A model generated the notes under the pieces. The model did not search any database. It saw only the letters and a program-made list of their open reading frames with translations, and was not told the origin of the DNA. The translations under genes were made by a program, and so were the position numbers. A DNA stretch of 64,000 bases from Strongylocentrotus droebachiensis (Eukaryota; Echinodermata; Echinoidea; Camarodonta; Strongylocentrotidae), in assembly GCA_035222895.1 (NCBI GenBank), contig JAVYIG010007445.1, positions 1 through 64,000 of the forward strand, in the 5' to 3' direction. Below, in pieces: positions 1-11,149 of this stretch. Within the stretch, counting starts at the first letter, position 1. Every line of letters starts with the position of its first letter.

Positions 1-1485
1 TCTCATTTTTATCTGCTGTACATTTTATGACTGAAAATTCATAACAAATTGGATAACACTATAATTATAAAAATGAATAAGTCTAGGTCTAGATCTAGGC
101 CTAATCCCATTTTCTAGTGATAGATCTACTGAACAAAGTCATAAGCGATTATTACATGACTGTGCAGGTGTGAGTGTGACTGTGAGTGTGACAAGAAGTC
201 AAGATCTTGATCGAGAGAGAGAGATGTAAATCACACATCTGATCATCAGATCATACTTGAAATTGAATGAAATTGAATTTATCTTTTAAACTTATTTTGA
301 GGGCATGATTGGGGGTTGCATGGGTGTCTGGACACTTAAAATTTATGACAAACATTACATGTATGACGCACATACATGTAGACTTCTAGATCTAGACTAA
401 ACCTAGTTTGTTGACAAACCTCCTTTGTGAATTCGGGCCTAAGACTAGTAAGAGTTAAAACTTTTCTTTTGCCTTTGGATTCAACAGGAAATATTCATTC
501 AACTATAACCATCATGAATATTTGTCCTTTCTATTGTTGGATGGTGGTGACCATAGTTTGCGCGTGACCTAAGTTCGCTATCTCAAAAAATTGGTAAGAT
601 TTCAAAATTCTGATATCACCAATGGAAAAAGGAATATAATATTACCCAGAGACTAATTTTTCTGTGGAAATGTTTTTGTGGAATTAATAAATCAGAGTAT
701 CCACGTGCGCGAAGTAAGGTCTCATTGTTTTTATGACTATCTCTGGAATCCTTTGACGATAAATTTTCTAGTTCAGCAGTTGATCCAATTTGTAGTAAAA
801 AACTTTGCCGTCCATTTGGTAATAATTAAAACTAAAAAATTTGTGTAGAATATATGAGAAATCATAGATCGAATATCACATTCTCTTATACTTTCAAAAT
901 GTCCAAAAACTTTGATCACCCCTTCATACATAAAGATTTATGAAGTATTGCTTGTACAAAGTTGTAGTACACTTCTACAAATTGCTGATTTAAATCAACT
1001 GTCCAGATAGTCGTAAACACAATCTGTATGGACACATTACCATGCCTGTGGCTGTGAAGCGTAAATGCGGGCTGCTGTAACTGTAAGCTTGTTGAGCTGG
1101 GTAACAAGTGCATCAACATGTGCATGGTCAACACATTAAAATGCATCAAACTTTCTATGCATATGATTTTAATAAATTTTGAAGATATACAGACATTTAT
1201 GGGATGTCGGGTAATGGGTTAAGTGACCATACTTGTATTCACATAGACGGCAAGAACAGGACTTTGAAGAATGTCAACAGGAATACTTTGTAATACAGGA
1301 CATCTTTACTCCGGTCAACCAGCTTTAAAAACGTGAACAGAGTCTTGAGGTTTACCATGAAAAGGTTGCTTCTAGAAGTAAATATTATAGTATTGTTCCC
1401 TTTGATTTATAAACCTTTTATTTTATACTGCTTACAATATAATTAAAAAGTAATTTACTAATCACTCTCATTATTCTTACTGCAG
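1..1485. other. Upstream non-coding region of the MANEA-type gene
   Basis: No supported coding exon is visible. The stretch holds scattered TCTAGATCTAG words and short GA and GTGTGA runs. It ends in a good 3' splice site (pyrimidine-rich, TTACTGCAG at 1477-1485), so the first coding exon of the MANEA-type gene is preceded by at least one untranslated exon, which I cannot place with confidence. Confidence 0.5.
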
Positions 1486-1530
1486 GATTCTTTACAACAT
1501 GGTTTAACATATTCCATCAGTAGACCCTAT

Positions 1531-2269
1531 ATGAGTATGAGCTCATGGGATGATATCTCAAGCCACTATACAATGCAGCTAGAAAAAGAAAGACCAATCA
1601 TGGCGCTCTGCAGGAACCGAAAGATGTGGAGGGTCTTCAGCGTAGTCGTCATCATCACCTTCCTTGGTGGCTGCTTCATGGCAATCTCCAGCCTCATGCA
1701 GGTGGATTCCAACCAGGAGGTGGAAGCAGCGAGGAATGCTGTGCAACATGTCAAGAAAGAGGGCGCTCTTCGCAGAGACGAGGGTCGCGATTACAACTCA
1801 AGAGAGCACCTGAAGGAAAAGAGTAACATCATGCAAATTCATGAGAGTGTTGCCCGAGGTAGGAACAAAACCCTCAAATCGAGGTCTGGTGAGCCTCTCG
1901 AACTACTTGCGGCGTTAGCTAAAATGAAAAACACTGCTAACGAAACAAATGCAAGGATCCCAGTTGTGCCAAACTTGCAGGAGACGGCAGATTGGGATGA
2001 CCCTGCCACGTGGCCCCAGCCAAATTACAACTTTCATGCATTCTACTATCCGTGGTACGGCAGCCCAGAGTTTGACAAGACGTACCTCCACTGGAATCAC
2101 GAGATTCTCCATCACTGGAACGAGAAGGAGGCCAAGAAGTGGCCCTCGGGAAGGTGGCAACCTCCAGGAGAGATTGGAGCTAACTTCTATCCCCAGCTAG
2201 GTCCCTACAGCTCCAGGAACCCAGCTGTGATTGAGGATCACATGAAACAGCTCAGGCTAGCAGGCATAG
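1531..2269 (+). CDS. MANEA: MANEA-like coding exon 1
   Basis: Encodes the cytoplasmic tail, the membrane anchor, a low-complexity charged stem and the first part of the GH99 barrel up to the AGI residues before a split Gly. The donor is G|GTAAAT at 2270, phase 1. Read-through past the donor stays open into the intron until a stop at 2500-2502, so an unspliced form would add an unrelated tail that I do not regard as coding. Confidence 0.9.
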
Positions 2270-5200
2270 GTAAATGGATTTTTATTTCAAATTCTGAACC
2301 TAAATTTGGCATATTGGAATCATTTCCTGGCTGTGTCTTGTATGTTTCGTTACATCTTCCGGAAGGGCGATTTATGCCCTTAAAATGTCGCGAACCAGAT
2401 GTACAAAAGGGAAAAACCTTAGAAATTATGATCTTTAGATATATTTCCCTTGATAATGAGCTACCCAAAAATGTAGATTCTGTAGTTTCATATGTCCCTT
2501 GAGAGACTAATACCAGGAATGGTGAGAGCAACCAGTGGCATGAACGGCCTGTCATAGTTTTAACTCCAACTTAAGATGATCTTTAGTCTTTGTGAAACAC
2601 TCCCCTGACATGTAAAGTATGCCACATTTTAAAAATGCCATAAAAATTGCTTTCATATCAAGTCTTTCAAGAGCTTTTCAATCAGCTGTTCAGTCATTTG
2701 GATCAGCATTCATTTAAATTATTTTCTGTCAGTAACACCACATACTAATCACACTGCAACCTCATTCTGATTACACTGCAACCTCACACAGGTTTTAGAA
2801 TGCAGATTGGAGCACAAACAGCTGTCCTTTGGTTTCACATTTTTGACTTGTAAACCAGTTGAACATGGACATTTATGTCCTGGTCAGGATCTATTTTCAC
2901 CTCTCATTTGCTTCAAGCCTTCAACTTACACTTTCATGTATGAAATCAATTAAACCTACCGGTAGGCCCCCCCAAAAAAAAACGTGTTTAGCGTCCTGTT
3001 TTTTGGAAAAATAGGAAGGAGGAGGCCTTTTTTTTCCTTTCAAAATGGCCGCTCAAAATGGCCCCTCGGTAAATTTTCCCTGACAGTCAGGTTATTTTTC
3101 AAGATGGCCGGCGGCATTTTTTAAAAATATTTTAAATCAGTGTTTTTCTATAAAATAAATAAATCGAAGAAAAAAAAAGTTGAAAAAATGGGAAAAAAGA
3201 AAAAAAAAGGAAGCGGGCGGGGATGCTAAACGTGTATATTTTTTTTAATGGCCTTATCATTTCTTATTCTCAGCCATCTTGAAATGCTAATATTTTGCTA
3301 TTCATCAGGCCAGGTAAAATGGATCCCTATTCATATTTTACATGTACTGTACGTGATTCTTTTGATTTTTGCTTTTATTTATTTAATAAAAATTTGTAGA
3401 AAACAAAAAAAAGTGGGGGGGGGGGAGGGGGCTATAACATCATAAATCCGGAACAGGTATGTAGGATGTTATTAAAAGTTATGAACATATGCATGGGCTG
3501 AAGCTTTATGTACATACATGTAATGGACCTGAGCTTCATAAATCATGAATATATACATGTACATACAAATACATCTGATTTTACTTCATCAATTGACACA
3601 TCTTTCCTTCTCAATGCTGCTTTTTTATTGGTATGTAGGGGTGATATCCATGTCATGGTATCGAGCAGGCTTAGCGGATGACCAAGGCAAGTCTAGCGAT
3701 GACTTGATGCCTACATATCTTGACATGGCTCACAAATACAAGATCAAGGTACTGGTATAATCTTAAATCCTCCCCTTATCCTCTATCTATCTCTTTCTCT
3801 CGCTTACCTCTCATAATACATGTACATGTATCTGTGGTTTCTGTGCCCCGTCTTATAAAGAGTTGCAATTGATCCAAATCAGCCGCAAGTTTGCAGTCCC
3901 CATATCTCTTTTGTACATGCACATGTACAAAGTTGCGATTAATATCAACTCTTTAATAAAGACGTGGCCCTGTACTCTATATCTCTATTTTTATGTCACT
4001 TTCTCTACATTTTTTTTTCTCTCTCTCTCTTGCGTTTTCTCTTTCTTTCATATATTATCATTCTTCAAAACTCTCTTTCTCCTGCTTCATATATCTGTCT
4101 TTCTCTGTCTCTCTCTCTCTCTCTTTCTCTTTCTCACTACATGTATGTATTTTCTCTCTCTTGTCTCTTCTCCATTTCCTTTTCTCTATTTTTCTTTGTC
4201 ATTCTCTTATTTCACTCTCCTTCTCTCCTCTCCCTTTATCCTTCTTTCTCCTATATCTCTAACTCTAATGTACATTGCACCAGCACATACACTTCATGCA
4301 AAATTGTTAACATATTGTTTTCACTTGTCTTCTCATGCCTGTAATTGTATGACTGCATGCATGGTAATGTTGTTTTTAAGGGCTAGATGCCCCTGAGGGT
4401 GTGTATGACCCTCAAAACTCTCATTTGTCACAAATGTCATTAAAACAATCCTTTTGCATGAAAAGTTCATTCCATCTTGAAACGTGTGATGACGTGGTCC
4501 CAATCCGTCTCCAATCCATGTACATTGTACATATTTTTCACCTCCATTTGCATTTCATGTGATAATATGTTATGTTGTGTTGTTTGTGTTGTCCAAACCT
4601 TGTCTTATATTTAAATATGTAAATGCACCATGTCATGATGTAATCACATTCAGCTTTTAACTTTTAACCTCATTGCACAGCAGCTATGGCATGTGACCTT
4701 TCACCTTTCCACCCTGTCACCCTTACTAAAAAGTTTGACTATCTCCAATTTGGGCAACTTCTATATTCATCCAATTTGTACCCATGGATGTCTACTACAT
4801 GTAATATCACAATGATAAACATAAATTTACTTGAAACTACCATATTTATTTAACATCAATTACCGTACCATTTTATTTTATATTAGACCGTCTCTGATTA
4901 AAGCTCAGATATAAGCATCTGGAATACTAAACTCTTAATAATAGCCCATACTTTAATAATGAACAAATCTTTTGGATTAGCCCATTTCAAACCCCAACAC
5001 TTAATAAAAAATATACCTTTGAGCAGCAGCTTTAATCCAAAACTCACACCTTGCAAATTTGCAGGATATTGACAGAGTGGTCCACAAACAAAAATTAAAA
5101 CATGTTACATGTAACTTGAAATGAGGAAGAACGATGAACTGACATAAGTGAATACATACTATACAGTAGGCTTGCGGGTGCACCATGTGAGAGAGAGGGA

Positions 5201-7942
5201 GGATTGAGGAGTCCTGAAAAGTACTCTCAGTAATCTTTCTTGAGGGTTTGTTAGTCCTGAAAAGGACTGTTGGTATAGTCTTGAAAAAGACTGTTGGTTA
5301 TCTTTCTTACCTTATAGTTCTAAGGAGAACTATAACACTTGGAGAGGATGAATACATACTGTATGCGAAGTGCAAAGTCCCATGTGGCCGGGGCTCTAGG
5401 ATTTACTGAAGGGCTCTAAAGGTTCTTAGATGCAATCTTAGAAAAATTTTGAACCATTTTCAAACAAATTTTAAGACTATATTTCATCATAAATAATATT
5501 GGTTGAAAATGAATATATTAACCTTTTACTGATTTTCAAACCTGTATAATAACAATTTAAACTTATCGCTTTAAAGTTGCCCATTATCTGGTCTTTTCTT
5601 TAATATGTAATATTGTCCAGGTGTATTAGTGTACTCCTGGTACCCTGCATCCAAAGCGGACGAAGCGGGTAATCCTAGTGACGACCTGGTTCCTCTGTAC
5701 CTTAGTATGGCTCTCAAGTATGATGTCAAGGTGTGTGTGTGCTTTACAGAGCTTTGGCCAAGGGGTTTTGGGATTTGTGGGGACTTGTTTAGGGCTGATG
5801 TTTGACTTTATAATTAATGCACTTTTTTCAGCTCGCCTCTTTCTTCTCCTCATCCCCTCTCTCCCCTCTCTGTAGCCCCACCTCCTCCTCCTCTTCCTTT
5901 TCCTTTTCCTGCCCCTTCCCTTTTGCTCCTCCTCGTCGGCTCTTCCCTCCCCATCTCACCTCCCTCATCAAATCTCTCCTCTCTCCTCCTGACATCTCCC
6001 CTCTCTCCTCCTCACATCTCTCCTCCCTACTTCTCCCCTCTCTCCTTCTTATATCTCCCCCTTTCCTTCTTACATCTCCCCCTCTCTCGTCCCCTTTCTC
6101 GTTCCCTCTCTCCTTCTTACATCTCCCCCTCTCTCGTCCCCTTTCTCGTTCCCTCTCTCCTTCTTACATCTCCCCCTCTCTCCTCCTCATGTCTCTCCCT
6201 CTCCTTCTCATATCTCCCCTCTCTCCTCACATCTCCCCTTTCTCCTCACATATTTCCCTTCTCCTTAGTTACATATCCCCTCCTCATTACATCTCCCCTC
6301 CTGATATTTCCCCTCTCTCCTCACATCTCCACTCCCTCCTCACATCTCCCCTCCCTCCTTAAATCCCCCTCTCCTCTTTACATCTCCCCTCTCTCTTCCT
6401 CACATCCCCCCTCTCTCCTCACATCCCCCCTCTCTCCTCACATCTCCCCTCTCTCCTCACATCTCCCCTCTCTCCTCACATCTCCCCTCTCTCTTCCTCA
6501 CATCCCCTCCCCTCCTCACTACTGCAGCTTCACAATTAATTGAATTTGTATTGTTTTGCTTGGCTGCATCTTGAAATGTAATTGTGTTTCAAATGTTCTG
6601 TTTGATTTCAAATTCAATAGTTTCTGTGAATACTTTCTCCTAGATATTCATAATTTGTTGTTTATCAAACTTTATCCTTTCTGTCAGAGTATTTCTTACT
6701 GCCCCCTTTGCCCTTCCCTGTACCTGTAAACTCATACATACAATGTATTCTCCTACTCCTTCCATGAGTCAATGGTCTGATTTTGTATTGTACTGTATAC
6801 ATGTATAGTTGTTCATGTACCCTAATCAATGATACATGTGAGCTTATTGAAAAAGAAAGAACACAGTCGGCATTTCATTTTTTAAATAAATTGTACATTA
6901 GCAATTGGTTTGTAGCTTCAAGACTCTTATTTATTCAGGAGAATATTTTGGTTTGATTCCTTATTCAGGGTAATAAACAAATGAATTATGTATTTGTTAA
7001 GTACACTAAATACATTATTGGATACACAGATTTAATCTGTCATAATAAATTTGAGCTTCATGTGCTTTCATCAAAATGAATGGCTTCTGTAAAGTTATAT
7101 ACTTAAATATAGTGTAAGATTGAAATTTAATAAACATTTGTTGAATAAAATTAATGAAGACATTATATATCAATCAAATTGAGTTTGTCCTTTTTAGTAG
7201 GGGTGAACTTTACCAGTTACACTTCCTCTCCATTCTATTATTACAGATGACCTTTCACTGTGAACCCTACAAAGGTCGATCTGAGGTCACATTCCGGGAA
7301 GACGTCCGGTACATCATCGACACCTACGGCACGCACCCTGCCTTCTACCGCTACAAATTCAAGGGTCGCCTGCTGCCCATGTTCTACGTGTACGACTCAT
7401 ACCTCACCAACTCCTCGGACTGGGCGCGGCTCTTCGGAATCAACGACGAGCTGAGCGTGAGGAACTCCATCTACGATGGGATCTTCCTCGGTCTTTACCT
7501 CGATACGCAGCATAGATCCGACATCCTCGGCAGTCTCTTTGACGGCTTCTACACGTATTTCGCAAGCAACGGATTCACGTACGGTTCCCGCTGGAAGAAC
7601 TGGAAACTCCTGGCGGACTTTGCGCAAAAGCGCGACCTCTTGTTCGTCCCGAGCGTCGGCCCGGGATACGTGGACACTCGGGTAAGGCCGTGGAATAAAA
7701 TGAATACAAAACATCGCTCGGATGGAGACTACTATGATAGGTCTCTGCAGGCAGCAGTGAAAGTAAAACCAGACCTCATTTCCTTGACTTCCTTTAATGA
7801 ATGGCATGAAGGGACACAGATAGAAAGAGCGGTACCAAAGACGTTTAATAACTATACTTACCTAGATTATGGGCCAGAAGGTCCTAATAAGTATCTCTTG
7901 CAGACTCAGAAGTGGTCGAAGATTTTCAAAGGGACGGGGTGA
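1531..7942 (+). CDS. MANEA: Glycoprotein endo-alpha-1,2-mannosidase (MANEA-like, GH99), spliced gene
   Basis: Golgi glycosidase that, in the known family, cuts glucose-capped mannose from N-glycans and gives them a route around the ER glucosidases. The gene is joined from 1531-2269, one of two alternative exons (3639-3748 or 5621-5730), and 7247-7942. It predicts about 514 residues against about 462 in human, the extra length lying in the stem. Residues about 34-55 form one hydrophobic segment after a basic cytoplasmic tail, giving type II topology. Family landmarks in order are FYYPWYG, HWNHEILHHW, NFYPQLGPYSS, SWY, a PMFYVYDSY motif, TYFASNGFTYGS, FVPSVGPGY and SFNEWHEGTQIE. The last holds the two GH99 catalytic glutamates (about E468 and E471 here). 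The frame stays open back to the acceptor at 1485, so the start is the first ATG of that frame, not a proven one. No operon-like partner is evident. Confidence 0.93.
2981..3235. repeat. Possible short TIR element in MANEA intron 1
   Basis: A poly-A and G-rich insert whose ends resemble each other in inverted orientation (GTTTAGCGTCC near 2986 and GGATGCTAAAC near 3222). It contains repeated AATGGCC words. The family is not recognised and the boundaries are approximate. Confidence 0.3.
3639..3748 (+). CDS. MANEA: MANEA-like alternative exon 2a
   Basis: A 110-bp exon between ATGTAG| and AAG|GTACTG, entering in phase 1 and leaving in phase 0. It encodes 37 residues including SWYRAGLADDQGKSSDD and ending KYKIK. 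It aligns without gaps with exon 2b and with the matching segment of the known MANEA family. Because 110 is not a multiple of three, joining 2a and 2b in one mRNA would break the frame. Confidence 0.88.
4010..4262. repeat. CT-rich microsatellite tract
   Basis: Imperfect (CT)n/(TTTCTC)n polypyrimidine DNA in the intron between exons 2a and 2b. The long Ser/Leu/Phe open frames across it are composition artefacts. Confidence 0.85.
5070..5560. repeat. Dispersed repeat copy interrupted by a fold-back half-element
   Basis: Two flanks (about 5070-5150 and 5365-5560) match the uninterrupted stretch near 22530-22820. The interrupting part, about 5163-5345, matches the left arm and loop of the fold-back element at 24781-25110. 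The words GAATACATACT lie on both sides of the insert and look like a target-site duplication. This is a nested insertion within the MANEA intron. Confidence 0.7.
5621..5730 (+). CDS. MANEA: MANEA-like alternative exon 2b
   Basis: A 110-bp exon between TTGTCCAG| and AAG|GTGTGT, with the same entry phase (1) and exit phase (0) as exon 2a. It encodes 37 residues including SWYPASKADEAGNPSDD and ending KYDVK. It keeps the SWYP sequence of the vertebrate enzyme, which 2a replaces by SWYR, so 2b is the more canonical version. Both copies have intact splice sites and open frames, which argues against decay. Confidence 0.88.
5836..6530. repeat. About 700-bp polypyrimidine satellite-like tract
   Basis: Nearly pure C/T on the + strand, made of imperfect copies of words such as CTCTCTCCTCACATCTCCCC. 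It includes a local direct duplication (CCCCCTCTCTCGTCCCC repeated near 6080 and 6130). It lies in the intron between exon 2b and the last MANEA exon. Such tracts can form triplex (H-DNA) structures. It is not coding. Confidence 0.85.
7247..7942 (+). CDS. MANEA: MANEA-like last coding exon (catalytic)
   Basis: Begins in phase 0 after CTATTATTACAG with the residues MTFHCEPY and ends at TGA 7940-7942. It carries most of the GH99 catalytic domain in a single exon, including the NEWHE active-site motif. Its base composition is clearly richer in G and C than the flanking introns, as expected for coding DNA under selection. Confidence 0.93.
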   Translation: MTFHCEPYKGRSEVTFREDVRYIIDTYGTHPAFYRYKFKGRLLPMFYVYDSYLTNSSDWARLFGINDELSVRNSIYDGIFLGLYLDTQHRSDILGSLFDGFYTYFASNGFTYGSRWKNWKLLADFAQKRDLLFVPSVGPGYVDTRVRPWNKMNTKHRSDGDYYDRSLQAAVKVKPDLISLTSFNEWHEGTQIERAVPKTFNNYTYLDYGPEGPNKYLLQTQKWSKIFKGTG

Positions 7943-10027
7943 CAGTTACGTATTTTCGTCATATGATTGATGGTACAGAACAGTATTTTCTTTTTTTACT
8001 TCACATGCTCGTAATTGTACAGTTTTGCAAGAATAGTGGTCCTGCAATAATTGCGTCTGCGACAATTGCGTCTGTGACAATTGCTCTTCGGCCAATCCCG
8101 ACTGCAGTCACAATTTGCAGTCCTCACTTCAATCCTGGATGCAGCATGATAGCTAACCTCAAACCTAAACCTAATTTAGTTAAACCCAATCGCAGGACTC
8201 GCAACCCTATATCTTAACTCTTCAAAGAAAAGTTCCGCAATTCAAGTTTGAGTAATGATATCTCTCTCGTTACCACTGGGGGGCTTTTCATCAAACAATT
8301 AGTTGGTGGTTTTCACCAACTAACATCATTTTCATGAAACAGTTGTGTTTAAAAAATACAGATTCAATAGAGAAGGAGTTAACCAACAAGTTAGAGCATG
8401 CAACAAAGAGGAGCAAGGCTCTACCTGCCCATCTGCAAGTCTTTGTGGCATTGAGATTTTTTGATATCATTGAAATGTTTATTAGTTTCCCTTAAGTACT
8501 ACAATGCCCTATTTGTAATGATAATGTCATCATGGAATGTGCAACACGGTGCAAATGTTAGCTTACCAAATTAATAAATTTTGTTAAAATTATATGAACT
8601 CTATAGCCCTGGTCCCTGGATAAAAGGGATTTAGAACTGGGATTCTATGGCTAGATTTGTTCTAGCAAGATTGCACATTAACAGTCATTTACTATACAGG
8701 GGAGACACAAGACTAGAAGGTTGCACATGTTTTTTGGTATGGTAGACTACATTGTATCTTTTGATCGAAAATTAGTAAAATGCCACAATATAACTCCCTC
8801 CTATCAAAACCACTGCACAATTTGCATGGGTGCAGCCCTACATGTATATGGATTTTTAATGACAGTGCAAAGTTTCTCTTGTGCAAACCTTGATAGCAAA
8901 CACTTATATGTATTTACATGTACCTGTAGGTAGGTACATGTAAGCATCCTCAAGTCAAATTGTCAAAATGCATGTATCAAGTAGAAAGTCATTATTATCT
9001 ATCACAAATATGCAATGCTTTACTGTAAAAGTTGGAATGTACATGTATATAAATATGTATATTGGAATGTTGGAATATTTACTGATTTACTGATTTTTTT
9101 CTTCTATTTAGATCCATTTGAATATATTTTGTTCAAACATGTTCTAGTTTGTATAATCTTCGGACTTCGGCCAGAATATGCAAAGGAGGTTTTATACTTT
9201 TAATTCATGGTATAAATTGTGGTTAAATCCTCCACCGTGGATTTAAACACATTTAAATGTAAATATAAGTGGAATATTTGTCCATGCATTGGACATGAAG
9301 GAGATGTGCTAAGCAAATGGAGTTTTACACCGTCATGTGTGAAGTGGTGTGAAAAGAAGCATCCAGAACACAAGTTGCATTATTTATGACAATGAAAAAA
9401 TGTATGGCATAATGTAGAACTACATGTACATACATGTATATCATTGAGACATGGAGCTGGTATATTACAAGCTCGTGCATTACTGATGTGCACTGCACTT
9501 ACTTGGTTTAAAAGTCACGATTAGCCGGATAATGGACTTGACAAGTCTCTTTCATTTACCGCTTTTGACTTAACCTGCGTGCAGTGCATATTCACTAATG
9601 GACTCGCAAACCTGAAGTATTTGTATTAAAGGTATTACATGTTGCATATGAATGATGCAGAGAGAAGTTAATTTTCATACATGGATTTTCTTTTGGTATT
9701 ATATAGTATCATAACGTTAAATAGTTTGCTCTAGCTGTTAGATATTTTTGATAGTTATATAAAGCTGCTATACTTGCAGTACTGTTGACAAAAAGGAAAA
9801 TTTTCCTTGAGTAAAGCCTAGTGTATTGGATTTTTTTTTCATGTAACGAAAATAGCTTGTGTCGCAAAACATTATTTTTTGCAAGTTTACTAACTTTAGC
9901 GGAAAGGGTGGTATTGTATTGTATGTATTTCTACATGTAGTAGAACTGATATCTTTACTTTCTCTGTAAGTCAATCTATTTGGAGCATACCTGTTCTTTT
10001 AAAAGATGAAGTTTGGTGATCAACAGG
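7943..10027. other. 3' untranslated and intergenic DNA after MANEA
   Basis: No coding exon is supported. Visible content is a short hairpin (TAGTTGGTGGTTTTCACCAACTA near 8300), GACAATTGCGTCTG-type short repeats near 8045-8085 and ACATGTA-rich DNA. Small open frames have no family resemblance that I recognise. Confidence 0.5.
8573..8578 (+). terminator. Candidate poly(A) signal of the MANEA-like gene
   Basis: AATAAA about 630 bases past the stop codon and the first good match downstream of it. It is placed by position only; no transcript evidence is available. Confidence 0.35.
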
Positions 10028-10223
10028 TACAGTGAAACCTGTCTATAAAGACCACCCAAGGGAGACAAGAAAATTGGTCTTTATAGACAGGTGGTCTCTA
10101 TGTACAGGTTCCTTTAGTACATATTTCAATGAGAAACCATTTTCAAGGGAAACAAAAAATGTGGTCATTTGTAGTGGTCTGTCTATACAGGTGGTCACTA
10201 TTAAAAGCAGGTTTGACTGTAGT
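10028..10223. mobile_element. MITE of the TACAGTNAAACCTG family
   Basis: Ends are inverted (TACAGTGAAACCTG at the left, CAGGTTTGACTGTA at the right). The interior repeats AAAGACCACC and GTGGTC words in both orientations. The TA at the ends fits insertion into TA as for Tc1/mariner-type elements. Relatives lie at 11825-12003, near 29830-29950 (partial) and, with internal amplification, at 37156-37682. Confidence 0.7.
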
Positions 10224-10394
10224 TAACCTTTTACTATGAGACACAGAAGTACCAACAACAACAAAAAACTGAAACAAGCACTGATTGAAGATCATATTTT
10301 GGGATTACTCACTACATGTATATATGTAGTCATATGTCCCATGATTCCTTTATTCAATTTGTCAAATGACAGATCAGCTTCATCCCGTCGTGGT

Positions 10395-10470
10395 TACATG
10401 GGGTACATTAATCAGCATCTCCCACTCTCCACCCAGGTGACGTGAATGGATACCTGGAAGGAAGAAATTC
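10395..10470 (+). repeat. SINE body fragment
   Basis: The stretch CCCACTCTCCACCCAGGTG followed by a TGAATGGATACCTGG-like word matches the body of the tRNA-derived SINE at 19197-19550. Only this body part is recognisable. Confidence 0.45.
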
Positions 10471-10689
10471 CATGAATCGATCAGGGCTTCTTGCTTTAAT
10501 GCCGAGGCAATCATAGTTGTATTGATAGTTTGATAGTATTGAGCACTATAAAATTGATTGGTTTTTGATGGGTTGAGAGCTCTTCACATGACCAGAAAAA
10601 TTTCAACCATTTGAAGGTTGCTCTGAAAAAGTACTATTTCAGAGTACTATTTGAGAGTTGAAAATTCAGCGAGCGCTACCTGGCTGCCA

Positions 10690-11075
10690 CCGTCAGTTGC
10701 TGGCAATTGGGGACCACATCTGCACATCTTCTTGTAGTCTTTCTCCATTTATTTCTTTCCTGTGCTAATCTTTTGGCTTCTGAATATGTGAGACCTGTCG
10801 ATTCTTTGATGTTGTCAAACCAATGCATGCTTTCTCTGTCTGCCTTTTTTTCTTTTTCCTTCTACTTTGCTTTCTATTATTTGTGCTGCTAAGGGGCTCA
10901 CACAGTGCCTCGCAGAATGTGTCCAAAGTAACCCATCTTGAGGTGGGCCACTTTTCTATGGAGATCTCTTTCTGTGTTCAGTTCTAGTAGAACACTGAGG
11001 TTAGTTCTTTTGTCCTTTCAGCAGATTTTTGGCATTTTCCCGCAGAACCACATTTCTGCTGCCATGATGTGATAT
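10690..11075 (-). mobile_element. Decayed LINE ORF2 C-terminus
   Basis: On the minus strand the pieces AAEMWF, KDKRTNLSVL, AHLKMGYFGHILRG and TGLTYSEAKRLAQERNKWR follow in order. They are separated by stops and one frameshift. These are the conserved C-terminal landmarks of invertebrate non-LTR retrotransposon ORF2 proteins. The copy is dead and truncated; the clade (RTE-like or other) is uncertain. Confidence 0.75.
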
Positions 11076-11149
11076 TCAGTGAGCGCACATGATTTGAAAT
11101 GCCTCCGGCGGGCAACTCATTGGCTGTACTTGTCTAGCTGCTTTGCTGT

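Noticed and set aside
2270..2502. Read-through of MANEA exon 1 as an alternative C-terminus
   Set aside because: A strong donor is present at 2270 and the extension has no family similarity; it would remove the catalytic residues.
3863..4396. Frame of 177 residues downstream of exon 2a
   Set aside because: Hydrophobic/Ser-rich translation of a CT tract; no signal of coding selection.
5817..6543. Two overlapping Ser/Pro/Leu-rich frames of about 180-200 residues
   Set aside because: Composition artefact of the polypyrimidine repeat inside a MANEA intron.
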